Shown: one piece after another, positions 35,900-48,895 of the stretch
How positions within the stretch are numbered: position 1 is the stretch's first letter
Layout of the letters: every line of letters begins with the position of its first letter
Assembly (NCBI RefSeq): GCF_021155765.1
Contig: NC_060107.1
Location: 7,612,501 to 7,676,500 of the forward strand
Origin: Diprion similis
Taxonomy: Eukaryota; Arthropoda; Insecta; Hymenoptera; Diprionidae
Reading direction: 5' to 3'
Length of the DNA stretch: 64,000 nt
The notes under the pieces: generated by a model
Seen by the model: the letters and a program-made list of their open reading frames with translations, nothing else
What the model was told of the DNA's origin: nothing
The model's database searches: none
Translations under genes and position numbers: made by a program

Positions 35900-37990
35900 G
35901 TGATTGTATGGTTTTTCAGCTGTGCGAAAACCGACGTCTTCGATCAATCTGCGCCGTTCTCTTGTAATCTTTAACGGTAATTGTCTCTAAAGATTGTAAT
36001 AATCTGAAAAAATTTGCGGACATAATTTGCACTTTGTACCAATATACATTTTATCACGATATCTTCGCCGTTCCAGTCTCTGCGGATTAATTAAACCGCC
36101 GTGTAACGTAACAGTACTTTATTTTTTAATCAAGCTCAGTTTGTGGTGTTTTTTTTTTTTCTTCTTTTCTAACTCATTTCTTTTTCGAAGAAAGAGAGGA
36201 ACAAATAACGAGCAGCAATCATAAATCCTTGTATTGTCCGAATCGAACGTAATTAAAACACACCTCTGTGTTTAATAATGTTTTTATTTAAGATTTTTTT
36301 GTTCCTTTTTGTTTTCAAAAAAGACACCATTCATTGCTGGAAGTCTATTTTCATGCCTAGACAAGGTGAAGAACGTATACAGTGAAAAAATGAAAAGAGA
36401 ATTTGGAAAAAAATGTATACACATAATGTGAGAATAAAGTGACAACTTTGAAAAGGCGTCGAAAAATTTCATATGTCGAAAAATGGTATTCAGATTAAAT
36501 TGTAAATTGTTATAAAGATTTTTAGAATATAGTAAAAATTTTTGGGGGTTATCTAAATATTTAGACTACGAAATGATGATTGAAAACTATATTCAAAGAC
36601 TCCTCGGCTTCTGAGTGTTAAATCAGGTGTTAAAAATTCACCACCAAAGTTACATGTCGTACATCAATCTCGCAGGTGAATTAGATGTGCGGTATTATTA
36701 TTTTCGCTAAATCGAAAATCATTTCACAATTCATTTGAACAATATTTACAGTGATCCTTCATTTCTTGCGTCACATCTCATAAGAATTTCCATCCCTTAT
36801 CCTAACTCTAGGAACTTGCATAATATATTGCGTCTATGATATTGCCTCGCCGATACAGCGAGCCGTGTTTTTCACGTTTTTTTTTCTTTTTTTTTCTTCC
36901 GTCGCACGATTTTTCTTTCAACTTCTCAGGAGTCAGCGTAACTCCGCACGTGACTGCGTATATATACAGACTTGCACGTGCAGCCAACGCTACGCGGGGT
37001 CATTCGTGCGAATGCACCCTATAAACTCTTTGAAGAACTTCGCTCGACGCTCGCTGTACGTATCAAGCCAATTTCTGTACGTGAAAATCAATCCAATCGC
37101 CAACGAAAAATTTCTATAATTCCCATTCCCTCAACGTAAAATATTTGTTGTTATAAATATTTTTGAGAATATAAGTATTCATTTCGAAGTATTTTAAAAT
37201 GGGCTTCTTTATGCCTATATTTCCCTTCCTAATGTTTACATTTGGGTAAATTGTGTAAATAAGAATTTCGTCACCCCGTAATTTTGTGCTTCCATTCAAT
37301 TATTCAGCAATTTGTTAGATTCCATTGATTAAAAATATTTCGAAAATTATTTCTCAGGATTATGTGTATTCACATTTTTTCCTATACCAGTTAATTTTTT
37401 CCATTCGATTTTTACACAATTTTTTCTAGACAATTTAAAATCGAAACGTACCGCGGATGATTTTTGCCCGAGACTTTTTTCAGAATCCAATTAACTAATG
37501 ATATTTTGTATATTACCGTCCGTAAATTGAAAGATAGGAATAAATAATAGATACGTCAAGCGTATAACCCAAAAAGGTTTATTAAAAATTTATATTACTT
37601 TATATCTTGCCCATCATCCGCACGCTGATCACAAATGACGAAGCGTAAAGCTATTTGCGAATTGGATTCGCTCTCGGTTCTGCTTTACGTACCCACCGTA
37701 TTGAAATTATTTTACCAGGCACGCAAATCGATTCCCACTATATTATCTACATATATAGGTATTTATAGGTATATATATGTATACGTCTGCGGAAAGCATC
37801 CCGTACGTATACCTAATACCCTTTGATCAGTGCTGAGTATTTACCCGTGCTTGGAATAAAATATTTTCAAAGATAAACTACGAGTATAAAATGAAAAAAA
37901 AAAATTGATGATGATTATCAGCATACATAGAAAAATCGTGTCGTTTTATTGGCTTGATAATGTAGGTAGTATGTAAGGATTAGTTTACAC
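35900..37990. other. Gene-free AT-rich stretch
   Basis: No coding exon recognised on either strand. A few short TA-rich tracts (for example near 37755) and homopolymer T runs near 36150 and 36880 are all I see. Confidence 0.5.
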
Positions 37991-37999
37991 TTGACCCTT

Positions 38000-38360
38000 T
38001 GAGTCAAACTTTATAATTTTAGATAGTATTGTATGGTTCTTGAGTCGTTGAATCTGAAATCAGATTTCAAAAATTTAAGATTCTGGATGCAATGCTGTAG
38101 ACGAAAATTCCAATTTTTATCTAATATGGTCAAAAAACTCTATGCAGGGGTTTTCCGGGTCGCTGATTGGATTCGCTATGCTGAATTTCCAAAATCTGAT
38201 TTCAGATTTGTAATCAGTGACTGGAAAAAACCGTGGACAGAGATTTTACACCGGATTCGATCTGATTAGAAATTTCGTCCATCGTATTGGATCCGCCATC
38301 TTGAATTTTGAAAATTCGATTTTAGATTCATAATCGGCGACTCCGAAAAGTTATAATTTA
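38000..38360 (+). repeat. Dispersed repeat family D, copy 2
   Basis: Related in inverted orientation to 25359-25640. It has two or three internal copies of a box around GAATCTGAAATCAGATTTC and a GTCGCTGATTGGATTCGCTA segment paralleling TAGCTGATTGGATTTGTTG on the other strand of copy 1. Confidence 0.7.
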
Positions 38361-38630
38361 TAGAAAACATGAAATTTATTGCAGGTTAACAAGCTTTGGA
38401 ATTACTGCATTTATATATCTCGGGATGTGATTGAAGGTAAATCGAAGAAGGAACAGAGGAAAGGCGACGTGAAGATAGAAACAAAACGAAGCAAACGCCG
38501 GCTGCGAGGTAACCTTAAAAAAATTTGTACAAAGATAAAAAATAAAAAAAATAAGTAAATAAATATAAATCAAAGTCTTAGGTAAAAAACAAGGTCAAAT
38601 TTTACAAGTAGTGAAAAGTAAGCCGAAAAA

Positions 38631-38783
38631 ATGCAGGAATCGAAACGGAGCAAGAATTTTAAGTCTAAGAATGCGGGAAATCTTGAATACAAGCAGAGCA
38701 AGAAGTCCATAAAGTCGGACAACGTTCACGTCCCCTTGACTTCCTCGACTTTCCAGAAAATCAAGGCTTCGTCGTCCAGGCAG
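38631..38783 (+). CDS. Possible first coding exon, Lys/Ser-rich
   Basis: Begins at an ATG after an A-rich leader and reads MQESKRSKNFKSKNAGNLEY, continuing basic and Ser-rich for 51 codons to a moderate donor CCAGGCAG|GTTACA (phase 0). The frame stays open past the donor to 38906. It could be the first exon of the gene at 39.9-43.1 kb, joined at a weak phase-0 acceptor GCGAAG|TCA near 39906, but that acceptor lacks a pyrimidine tract. It could also be an independent small gene or chance. Confidence 0.3.
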
Positions 38784-39959
38784 GTTACAGGAAAACAATT
38801 TCTGCCTATTATGCGTTGGAAAAGTTGCTACTTGTATAGACCCGAAGGATTGGATCGGGTTGGTTGCCAAAAATTGATGTTCTTCCTTAACTTTATTGCG
38901 ATATAGTCACACGCTGAGTAATTATCAATTTATTTTATTCGTAAGCCACGACGATCTATTTAAAATATAAAAATAGAAAATGGCATAATTTCGAAGGAAA
39001 ACTTGGATGTGTCAATGCTTCATTTTGCATAGTTTGAAAATTCTCGAAAATCAGTAAGTAAATGAAACAAATTTTCATCTATTCGGTAGTCAGTTCAATA
39101 TTGCTAATTGTTGATCGTAATTAACATCTGCGAGCATTGTAGAATTGAACATTTACCCATACTAAGAGAATGGAAAGAATGGTTTTAGTCGATTTGTTGA
39201 AAATATTCTTTTCCAATTGAGATACATGATTACAGAGTTAAATCGAATTGTTTACATTGTTACAATTGACTTGAAATTAAGCATATATCTCGCTTTTGTA
39301 TTTTAAAGATCTTCGCGGCTTGGAAAACAATGATTTGATGAATACTCAGGGTACAACTATCTCGTTTTGGAATTAATGAAAAGTATCGACTTTTGGCCAA
39401 TCAATTACCTCTTCGACTTTTCAACTTTTAGTCAAATCGAAAAATATCATCATCCCGGGAACAAAGTGAAAATAAGATTCCATATTTCGTATCATCTATG
39501 CCCAGAATATATTACAGTATCAGTTAACTTTTTCTGACTCAATCAGTGAAATAGAAGAATCATGAAAGACTATAAGTGCCATTTTTTCCAAAACACCCTT
39601 TTGTAATTCTCCTCTTCGATGCTAATGTGTTTAAAAAATTCATCCAACTAAACAAACAAATTATCATAAAAATTAGTAGAAAATATAGTAGGTATCAAAA
39701 ACTGTAACGAAAGACACTATAAACAATTACTTGTATCAAGATTTTCTACTAATTCAAAAAATATTTAAATATCGCTGCAACCATAAATAATATATAATAC
39801 GAGTAGTATTAGTAGTAGTAACTACATACAATTGTAGAAGAGAATAAAATTTATTAAAGAGACTAAAAAAATTCTTGATTCCGATGAAGGCCCTCAACAG
39901 CGAAGTCAAGATCATCGGTGAACCGAGGAAAACGGTTTGGTGAACCGGAAGAACCGGTG

Positions 39960-42900
39960 ATGCGATTACCTCACTCTCAGCGAGCCGAAGTACCGGGTAA
40001 CGTTGCGGTGCATTTTGCAAGTTTTTATCAGAACCTCGAAGAGGCCGGAGCAACGCTCGACGAGGAAAGGTCTTCGAGCCTGACAAAGTCGTCGAGGAAC
40101 CTGCCAAAAATGGAATTCACCAGACAGATGGTTCACAAGTGAGTCTACCTCCGTACATACAGCTACCAAAGCAGGAATGTATGGGGAATTCCATGCGAAC
40201 CCGACAATTATCTGAATGATTTGGTTGTAAAAAATTTCCTGCAATTTTCCCAATTCTGAAACAGTACCTTAAATATTATCAGAATTTTTACTCAACTGCT
40301 CAATTATTTATAAATATTGAAGATGATTTTGAAATGAACCATTTTTTACAATTCTCAAAACTTATAATTTTCACTTAGAACATTTCTAGACTGATTTTAT
40401 TATCAAGTTGAGAAAAAAAGTTTAAATTTGTCAAAATAATAAACAAAAATCAAACCATGTTTTAGTTGACGAAAAAAAAAAAAAAAAAATTGCGAGGGTC
40501 AGAGGTTCCTCGGATTCGCATAGAATTCCCCGTATCTGCTTCATGCCTCGGGGCTTCGAGTGCAGTGATTCCTTCACGGAAGTCGTCAGGGATACGCACG
40601 CACTCATCTTACCGCCTTACTGCAGTCCTTAAGTGTAAAACGGGGCGAGGATGGAACGATCACTTCTCTTCTTTACTCGGGATCTCTTCCACTTATTCTC
40701 TCCTCATTTTTCCCATTTTTCCCATTCTCTCATTCTTTTCTCTATCGAATCCACAACCTATTAACCGTTCTCGACTAATTAGTACGGGGCTAATTAAGAC
40801 GTCACGGTGGAAATACCTCGCGGCCAACGATTAACTCGGCATGAAGACCTTCTTATAATCGTGCTCACAACATTGTTCGTCGTCATTCTTAACGGCTAAA
40901 GTAAACTTAAACTCGTCTGTCTTTTCACCCAACTTGCTATGAATTATCAAAATCTCCGGCATGATTAAACAGTCCCAGTGCCGGAAAATCATCCTTGGCA
41001 AAATCAATTTGTAGAAGCATTTTGTAGGAAATTTTCTCCCACGAACACAAATATTTTTTCGCAAATACCGAAATTATTGAAATTATTGTTTTAAAATCGC
41101 AAGACAATTTAACTGAGTAAAATGTACTTATAAGTATAAAATTTCGATTTTAATTAAGTCAACTTAACGAAATAACACTTTTTCCGTGGTATTATCAAAA
41201 TATTCAATACACTCTGGCAGATTCAACCGAATCGCTTCACACAGTTCGCTAAATCTATTCGGTAGATGAAGATTAGTCGAATTGACGAAATCACGAGAGC
41301 TACTGATTCATTACCGCTATCAAATAACATGTGACATCGTAAGTTTACAAAAATTTTTGCCGAAGTCGCGAAATACTCTCTGCGACGCGTTAAAAATCTT
41401 TTCTCGCAAAAGAATTAAGATCAGCGGTTTATAGGAGGGCTCCAGGCGTCTGGCTAGCATAATCAGCAGAATTCAATCATTTGTGGTCTAATACCATTGA
41501 ATCTGCTTGTCAATTCACAATGGCATACGTCTTTGTCGTTGTTTGATGTGAAACTTGATTCGTGTAGCATAAATTACAATCAAGCGATAATTGTTTTCAT
41601 TTACAACGATTAAAAAATCATTTTTCAATCATTACAAAAGGATTTCACTGTATAGATCTAATTTTGCAATGGCAACGCAATCTATGATATTTTGGTGGTA
41701 AACCTTTTTCTCATAAATTACTAAAACATTTTGTGTTCTGCGCACAATAAAATCAGGAAAATTTTTTGGTCCCAAAAGATTTTTGTCCTCCTTCCTTACG
41801 AGTTTCAATGAATTCCAAACACTGCGAATTATACCGATTATCGTAATTTGGCTTCCAACACCGTAGTCACTCGCAAATTGGCGAACGGCTTGTGTTCTCG
41901 ATGCGAATTCAAGGTAAGGCAGCGCGATGCTGCAAAGGAGATCTTCTGGCGTCAAACGGCTCTACATCTGCGGGGACTTCCCACGATCCGTCCGCAGCTT
42001 CCATGCGGTGAATCTGACTTTGAGATGTGAACTCAGCCAGTCCCGCGGAGAAGTTTCTTAATACGTGATGAAACTTCCTAATAAGTCATCATGCGGCTCA
42101 AGACTCGTTGCAATTTTAAGGCTCGAACATTCCGCCGGGACGTTGGATTACGGACGACAAGTATCGTCGCTTCTGGAGAAGACGGTCGAGTCCCCAGGAT
42201 TCGATCTCAAGTTACCACCCCCGGACAATTGCGCGCCGTCCGATAAACCCTGCAGAGATTATTATCCCTTGTGGTACAAAAACCCGAACAAAATGCCGTG
42301 AGTCAAAAAGAATTTTAGGATTTCATTAATTTACTCTCGATTAATGTCACTGATTATTTCATGCTGCATTTGTTGAGGTCCATCATATGTGAGAAAAAAA
42401 GTAGCACTTTTCTCCCTCATTTGTGATCAAATATGTAGAAATATATGATCGTATTTCCCGCAAATTAATTTTTCATTTTTTTTTTTTTTTGTTTGGTTTT
42501 CTCTCTTTTTTTACACTTTAAACCGCACCTCTCTGTATTATTATAAACTTTCAATAATATTATAGTTTTCAGACTGATAGATGAAATTCGATTATTTCCT
42601 TCTTGCATAATGTACTATTTACTTAGCCTCCCCGCAGATTGGTAATGAATACTTAAAATCTTGAAAATTGCAGGCAAATATCGCGGCAACAATTCCGCGA
42701 GCTTAAATACAAGCTTAAAAACGCGGAGCCCAATTCGTCGGAGAAAAATCACGCCTCTGGTGACTCTGATTTTTGCTATACGGATCAAGATGAGGAAGAT
42801 GAAGAATTCGGTTACAAGTTCCAACTTTCGAGTAAAAGCTCTCGCTCGTCAAGGACCGAAAGCAGACTCGCAAGCTGCAGGGGAAGATCTGAGGTCACAG

Positions 42901-43097
42901 CATCTCGCTGCAGCTCCTCCCTGAATTCCTCCTGCAGTGAAACGGAAACTGCATCAGATGCAGATAAGATCAGCGACGAACTTGAGGACGACGAAGACTG
43001 GGAGACGAGCGATGAGAAGGTCGAAGTTGAGGTCGTTCGTAATTTCGCAACGAGCAGAAACGTGAGACGCGGATTCGCGATCGCGGCGAAGCTTTGA
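39960..43097 (+). CDS. Unrecognised Ser-rich protein with acidic C-terminal region
   Basis: Three exons join in frame: 39960-40138 (donor ACAA|GTGAGT, phase 2), 42121-42297 (acceptor ATTTTAAG, donor ATGCC|GTGAGT) and 42674-43097 (acceptor ATTGCAG, TGA stop), giving 259 residues from the ATG at 39960. The frame is open a little upstream, so the true start may be in an earlier exon. An alternative acceptor at 42101 would insert a few residues. The N-terminal part includes VHFASFYQNLEEAGATLDEE. The second exon holds PPPDNCAPSDKPCRDYYPLW, probably the conserved core. The last exon starts QISRQQFRELKYKLKN, then becomes Ser/Arg-rich (SSKSSRSSRTESR), then acidic (DELEDDEDWETSDEK), and ends RRGFAIAAKL. 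No signal peptide, so probably cytosolic or nuclear. I recognise no family. The first intron contains a TIR element and a family C repeat. Confidence 0.65.
40182..40532. mobile_element. TIR element family B, copy 2 (0.35 kb)
   Basis: Left end TGGGGAATTCCATGCGAAC and right end TTCGCATAGAATTCCCCG, with TA on both sides. The interior shares CTGAAACAGTACC and the ATTTATAAATATTGAAGATG-like box with the copies at 28177 and 55062. It lies within the first intron of the 39.9-43.1 kb gene. Confidence 0.75.
41108..41741. repeat. Dispersed repeat family C, copy 2
   Basis: Reverse-complement match to 23383-24022 over its whole length, inside an intron of the 39.9-43.1 kb gene. Confidence 0.8.
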
Positions 43098-43099
43098 TA

Positions 43100-46040
43100 A
43101 TGTAATCGAGATGGCCATTTTCTTTTTTACACTATCTTTCTTTTTCTTTTTTTTTTTTTGTTACAAATTCCTGTACACGAAAGTGTTTTTTACCGCTGGG
43201 CATGGTTACAGGTTTTTTCCAACAATCCCAAGTGATTCAATATATATATTGCCGTTTAATTTTTTTCCATTCGCTTTTTATCACTGGAAATTTTAATTCT
43301 GAAACTGAAGACTTCGAAGTGAGGAACGAATTTAGACGCGTGCAGCTTTTCACGCCTCTGATCGATCCTCGAGTTGGGCAATTATTTTTTTCTATCATTA
43401 TATAAAGGCAACAAAAACAGTCCGACTGCCACTTCACCACCGACTCTTACCGAATCACTTTTATCTCATCTAACCTGCAGACGTTTCAGATATTCGCTAC
43501 CGATATTTATACAGTTAGGACATTCCCTCGGGGCTCTAACACCGCGTCAATTCATCTATTTTACCGTTCCTCAATTTATCACCTCCGATCAACTTATACA
43601 CGCGTCTATTATATACATTCGATAGAAAACAAATAGCTGGTTATCCCCGCCTTTCGTCAACCATTTGATGGACACTTCTTTGGATCTGTATGTACAATAT
43701 TATATAGGACCGGTTTTCTTTTCGCGTTACGTGAATGGAATTTACTCTCAATCCTCCAGCTTCTCGGGGTCTTTTTCTCTACATGCTGACGTTTTGACTA
43801 TGATACATTGCTAAAAAATATACCAACTGAATATAAATAATCAATTTTTAGATAATATTTAAGACTCAGAATTTTTTTTTCCACCACAATATCGGGAAAA
43901 ATGATTTCAGATGATTTGATGAGAAGTTCCAAAATATTTTAATTAAAAATTCATCGCGTTGTGTATAATTACGTTTTCTCGAAATGCTCAATTCTTCAAA
44001 TTGCACAAAAAAAATTCGCCAGTGAAAAAAAAAATAACGCGACTTCCACGAGCCATATGGTTTTATAATGTATCGTTCCTCGTAATGTGATGTAAGTCAC
44101 TGCTCCAACTGAATTCTAAATTCCCTTTGCCTGCAGTCCGTCTAGTCTGACCCTGATTTAACAAGGATTAATCTAGCTGCAACAAAATTTATTCCACGTT
44201 CCAACTTCGTGCGGGCAATAAAACGCAGCGAATCTGGAGCTGCAACGTGAAGGGAAACTGCTGCACAATTTACCGTCCAGGATGAAGATAATGGGTTTCA
44301 GCTGTTCAGGGATGCGTTCAGAGCGAGACCGTATAGGTAATCTAATTAATTTCAGACCGAGCTGCGCGAACGTTAATTAAACCGCCGTACGTTAACTGTT
44401 CGTTTACCCCATATCACACCGTGAGGCGAAAATTCAATTCCACTCAGCTGCTGATTCTCACAAGTTGCGAAACGATATCTACAAAAAAGAATTTCACAGA
44501 CAATTCGACTCTGTTTAATCTTATTTCCTTGATTTATGCTGCGTAGGTTTCCACCTTCTTCCAATTTTACGATCAATGAATACGTGTTAAGCACGATTTT
44601 TCAAGTTGCTATACACTATAACCCATTTTTCGCTTATCTGTTCATCTGAATTTAGCATTTAGTGTATGAACAATTATTCAATTATTTCTTTATTGCATGT
44701 TATAAAAATTTATTTATTTATACGTGCGGTTCCCTGGTACTAAAGTTCTTTATCTTCTGCTTATAATTTAAAATGAATTTTAACTGTAAATTTGTCTTTC
44801 AAAGTCCGCAGTGAATTTTTTAGGAAAATGTACATTTGTATTCGTATATATTTTTTTCTCATTCTCGTACACATTTCCTGTTTTCCACATAGAACTTTGC
44901 AAAAACGTTTAAATTGTGAAAAATAATGCAGAACTTCGTGTCAACTACACTTTGAAATTCGGAGAAATTTTATTTTTGAATAACCGATATTCTTCTCTAG
45001 TCTTGGTCGGAATCGCCATATTTTCATATATATCAAAAAATGGACGAGTACCCTATATAATTAAATTTATAGCTGGATTACTGATTGATGATTAGGGCAT
45101 TGGTAATAAAGTACTCAACAATTATGTTCATATTATTTACACTGGTTCATTTCATCGTTAGATAACATATAAAATATAGTATATTACAATTCGGATTGAC
45201 GAAAGCGTTGGTGGCTTATCGTTAATTGTATAACATTGATCAATTAGTGCATACGTAGGTTTATCACAAACGGTCCTCTACCCCTAATCGAGTCTGCCGA
45301 CTAATGGGTAATTCGCATCTATTCACTTCGTACATATATCGTATTACGTACCTATTTCATATTAATTGTATTTATAAAAAATTTGTTTACGTATACCGTT
45401 TGAGAAACATTTGATATTGAATTCACTATAACATTAATATACACCTTCAAATAATATACTAACAGTTTTCACGGAGTAAAATTAACGTCCGTGTATCTTG
45501 TGTGTCCTTTGAAAACTATCAAACACATTTTCATACGGTATGTCGAAGGTCTTGTGAAGTATACCACGCGATGTAATTGAGAAAAAATTCTCTTTACATC
45601 TTCTTTCTTCTTTCTTTCTATGTACAGTATGTTGAATTCCGACAACTTGTTTCGCTTATAACAAAAATAAACGACGGAATTTCATTCTCACGCGAATTGA
45701 TATTAGGTATAACATTTCAAATCATTGGAGAAATGAAAAATCCGAAACTGTTGAGAAAAATTGTACCAATATCTCGAAATTCGTAGAGAGTGGAAAATTA
45801 CTGTAAGCGGTCGCGATATTGGTCATTTTGTTTGTTTTTCATCAGAAAAGGGTAGAAAGTTGTCATTCTAAAAAAATACCAAGCCGATCTCTCTCTTCTT
45901 CTCCTTCTTCTTCTCTTTCTCTCTCTCTCTTTCACGTAGAAAAGTTGTAACATGGTTATAGCTATTTTCTAAAATTCCTTTACCCAGAGTCAAGTTTATA
46001 TCGATTATATGCTAGCCTTCGTCTGACTGAGACTTCTTGG
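43100..46040. other. Intergenic stretch between convergent genes
   Basis: Lies between the 3' end of the acidic-protein gene and the 3' end of Sce. A short pyrimidine-rich patch (TTC/CT) is at about 45893-45932. A weak possible exon reading MKIMGFSCSGM ends with TATAG|GTAATC at about 44337, too little to call. No other exon was recognised. Confidence 0.5.
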
Positions 46041-46047
46041 GCCTTCC

Positions 46048-47978
46048 CTAGGTTTTCTTCCAGGAATAATACATCTCTAGGGGCCTGTTTACTCGCCAAA
46101 ATTTGTCGTTAACTTGACGCAACGTTTGGGAACCACTCAAAACCACGAGCTGTCCTGGGGACGGTGCGATGTAGATGCAAAAATTCAAATGCCTGTGAGA
46201 CTCCGACAACTCTGTGTCCAGATCTAGCGTCAGACGCATTGCGAGATATTTGCTCAGATGGTCAACTAAGAATCAATAAATGAGGGGAAGGAATTAGTAA
46301 ATGAAAAAGATTGTCTTGTGAGTAATTTTACAAATTCTTATTTCAAACTTGACGGTACGTTTATTTTTCTCACCTGTCGCATTCGCCGTTGTTTTTATAT
46401 ATCGAATACTGTTTTCTTTCAATGCCTTGATCAGTGAATTATCGCCTGCCATTTCTGTTGGGTGCGGTTTGAAAACTAATTCAATCTCGTTCAGCATTAA
46501 CGGTTCACTAGGTCCTTCGCCTTCGGTATCCACCATAGAATCACCACCGCCTGTTTCAGCCTCCGCACTAGATCCCGCTGAATCATTTTCCGAATTTTGT
46601 AAACTCTTCTGACGCTTTGCTGGCTTAGGAATTTGATTTGATGGGTTTGGAGATGGTGTCGTTGAATTTCTGGACGTTGTCCCTGTCAAGTTTAAATAAA
46701 TTCAAAGTGATAAGTAATATCCAATAACGATGATTTTAAGCAATTTGAAAGAAAGAAAATAAATTGAGACACATTAAGGAAGGGGCAAGCTATTATACTG
46801 CTTTTTCTTTCATGCAGCAATCGATGGTAAATAGAAAAATTTACTTGATAAAATAAAATTGCCGTTTAATATAAAATCAAACAATTCAGTACGAGTTCGA
46901 AAATATTTTGATTCATCAATAAATTAATGAAATCAGTTCATCTTAGCATGCAACTAAGATTTGTCGAAGCCTTATTTTATATTCAAAGTAGAAAGATCTT
47001 CTACAAATCAGTGCGAACGATTCGCTCGAATCTCTCGACTCATCCCAAATCTTTTTATTTCAATTTGATAACTCGAATCTGTGGGTTTACTGCAAAAGAT
47101 ATAGAAAAGAAAAACAACCAAACACTGTAGAGAAATACAGTGCGAATAAAGATGTTGATATCCCAGTGAAAGCTAAAGAACAGGAAGTAAGCCCATCAGT
47201 CATTTTAATACCTGAAACGGCAGGGCTACTAGCTGGCTGAGATACGTTGTTGTTAGAATTTGGTTGATTCGTATTAGAAATAACATTTCCCAGGCCATTA
47301 CTGTTATTAATATTTCCAGTAAGTCCCTGCGAGGAGTCGCTTTGATTAGCAGGATTGATCGGAGTGACAGGTGTCGTTCTCCCGCTGGTATTTGCTCCGA
47401 TGTTATTGGGCGTAGTACCATTGGGATTCTCTGGCTCGTTGGCATTCTTTCTAGATCTCTGGGGCCTGTTCTGACTCTGCAGCTTGATCCCTTCTGTTAT
47501 TGAATTAACGAGCGCCGCTTGCGAATGAGACTTGTTTAGTTTAGCCAGTACGCGCTCCTGGTGGGCCTCGTACTCGTCACGACTCGGATAAATCTTGGAA
47601 ATTAGAAGATCGAAGTTAGGATCGGGGCGCAGCGAACGCTTGGACACCAGCTTCTTCCGACACGTCGGACATTCCTGCAAAAATTAAAAACCAATGGAAT
47701 ACCACGGCGGAGAGCACGCAATGCAACGATCTCACCTTGTTGCCGCTCCTAAGTGCAGTGATTATACAGTCGGAGCAAAAACGGTGGAGACACTCTTTGG
47801 TTGTCATTGTTTTCTTCAGCATGTCGAGGCATATCGGGCACATCAATTCGCTGTGCAAGCTTCGCGGGCTTACCGCTATCTCCGTGTTATCTGTTATCGC
47901 GTCCTGCGGCGTTCGGTGTAACTCGTAGAGCGACAGCTCCCACGTCTTGTTTAGACCAACTTGCTCCGTTGACGCCAT
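46048..47978 (-). CDS. Sce: Polycomb E3 ubiquitin ligase RING1 / Sex combs extra
   Basis: Catalytic subunit of Polycomb repressive complex 1; the family monoubiquitinates histone H2A in the nucleus. Four coding exons with GT-AG introns: 47736-47978, 47212-47674, 46374-46682 and 46048-46265. Phases agree at every junction, giving 410 residues from [20 protein letters not shown]. The RING finger is complete: C47, C50, C63, H65, C68, C71, C83 and C86 ([18 protein letters not shown]). It is followed by the family-typical RPDPNFD and [21 protein letters not shown] Ser/Asn/Pro-rich linker spans about 145-295. The C-terminal ubiquitin-like RAWUL domain (about 300-408) begins [10 protein letters not shown], contains [12 protein letters not shown] across the last intron and ends [10 protein letters not shown]. 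The ATG is in the first exon shown; the frame is open upstream but has no earlier ATG. Length matches insect homologues. A (TATTC)n tract lies about 0.15 kb upstream. Confidence 0.97.
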
Positions 47979-48113
47979 CGTCTCGCCGACACTCTTGTTA
48001 TGCACCGATACTCGCCCTTTCTTGCCTACCAGCATTCGCCGAGCTCGGTATTCCGCTCCTCGGACGATCTAGCGCGATTTTTGCATTCGTGATACGTACG
48101 TGCCTCGTTCTGC

Positions 48114-48160
48114 TCTATTCTATTCTATTCTATTCTATTCTATTCTATTCTATTCTATTT
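48114..48160. repeat. (TATTC)n pentanucleotide repeat
   Basis: About nine tandem copies, 0.14 kb upstream of the Sce start codon and so likely near its promoter or in its 5' leader. Confidence 0.97.
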
Positions 48161-48708
48161 TCTCAATGCAACGTGCGGACGATTCAACGACCGCTGAAGG
48201 CAACAGCTGCCAACAAACAGCCGCAGAGAGGAGCCTGGAGGAGCACACGCTCGCGTTTTTCATGCCTTCCATTTTCTAGCGCCCTCTCATAAGGAATAAG
48301 TTTTTTGAACTAGGTTTCCGGGGGTTTCGATAGTAAATGCGCATGTATCACGAAAGCAGTCGCGTTCACGGAGGTGCTCGAAGATTGTTACCCCTGGGAA
48401 CATTTTTGTTACCCAGTACTCGGTAGGTAAGCGACGTTTACCTTTTTTATCGACGGGATCCGTTTAACAAGCAATCTCATAAGACAAGACCGATATCGGA
48501 TAGACGACGCCAAAATAGCACCTGCAACTGTCTCACGATTAAATGGCGTTTTTGTCAACGCCACGAAGTAGTGATCAGTATTAAACTGATTGGTAAAATC
48601 ACTTGACAATGCAGTTTAAAAGATGTTTCAGATCTTCATTTTTACTCAAGTTTATTATGAATTCTTGCAGTTACTATAGTGTCAAAGGTCGTTTTACATG
48701 TCTGAAAT

Positions 48709-48895
48709 CGAATGTGTATGTTCTATGGTTGCTCTTGTTTACGATGTGTGTATGTATACCTTTGTGTTTACGATTTGGATGCCCTGAGGGACGACGATGT
48801 GTAGTCGAATGTGTATGTGTATGGTTGCTCTTGTTTACGATGTGTGTGTGTACCTTTATGTTTATGATTTGGATGCTGAGACACCGATCGGGTGA
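48709..48895. repeat. Tandem duplication of a 97 bp unit
   Basis: Two imperfect tandem units start with CGAATGTGTATG at 48709 and 48806. Each continues with ATGGTTGCTCTTGTTTACGA, a GTGTGTGTATacc-like box and ACGATTTGGATGC (second unit: ATGATTTGGATGC). Confidence 0.85.
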
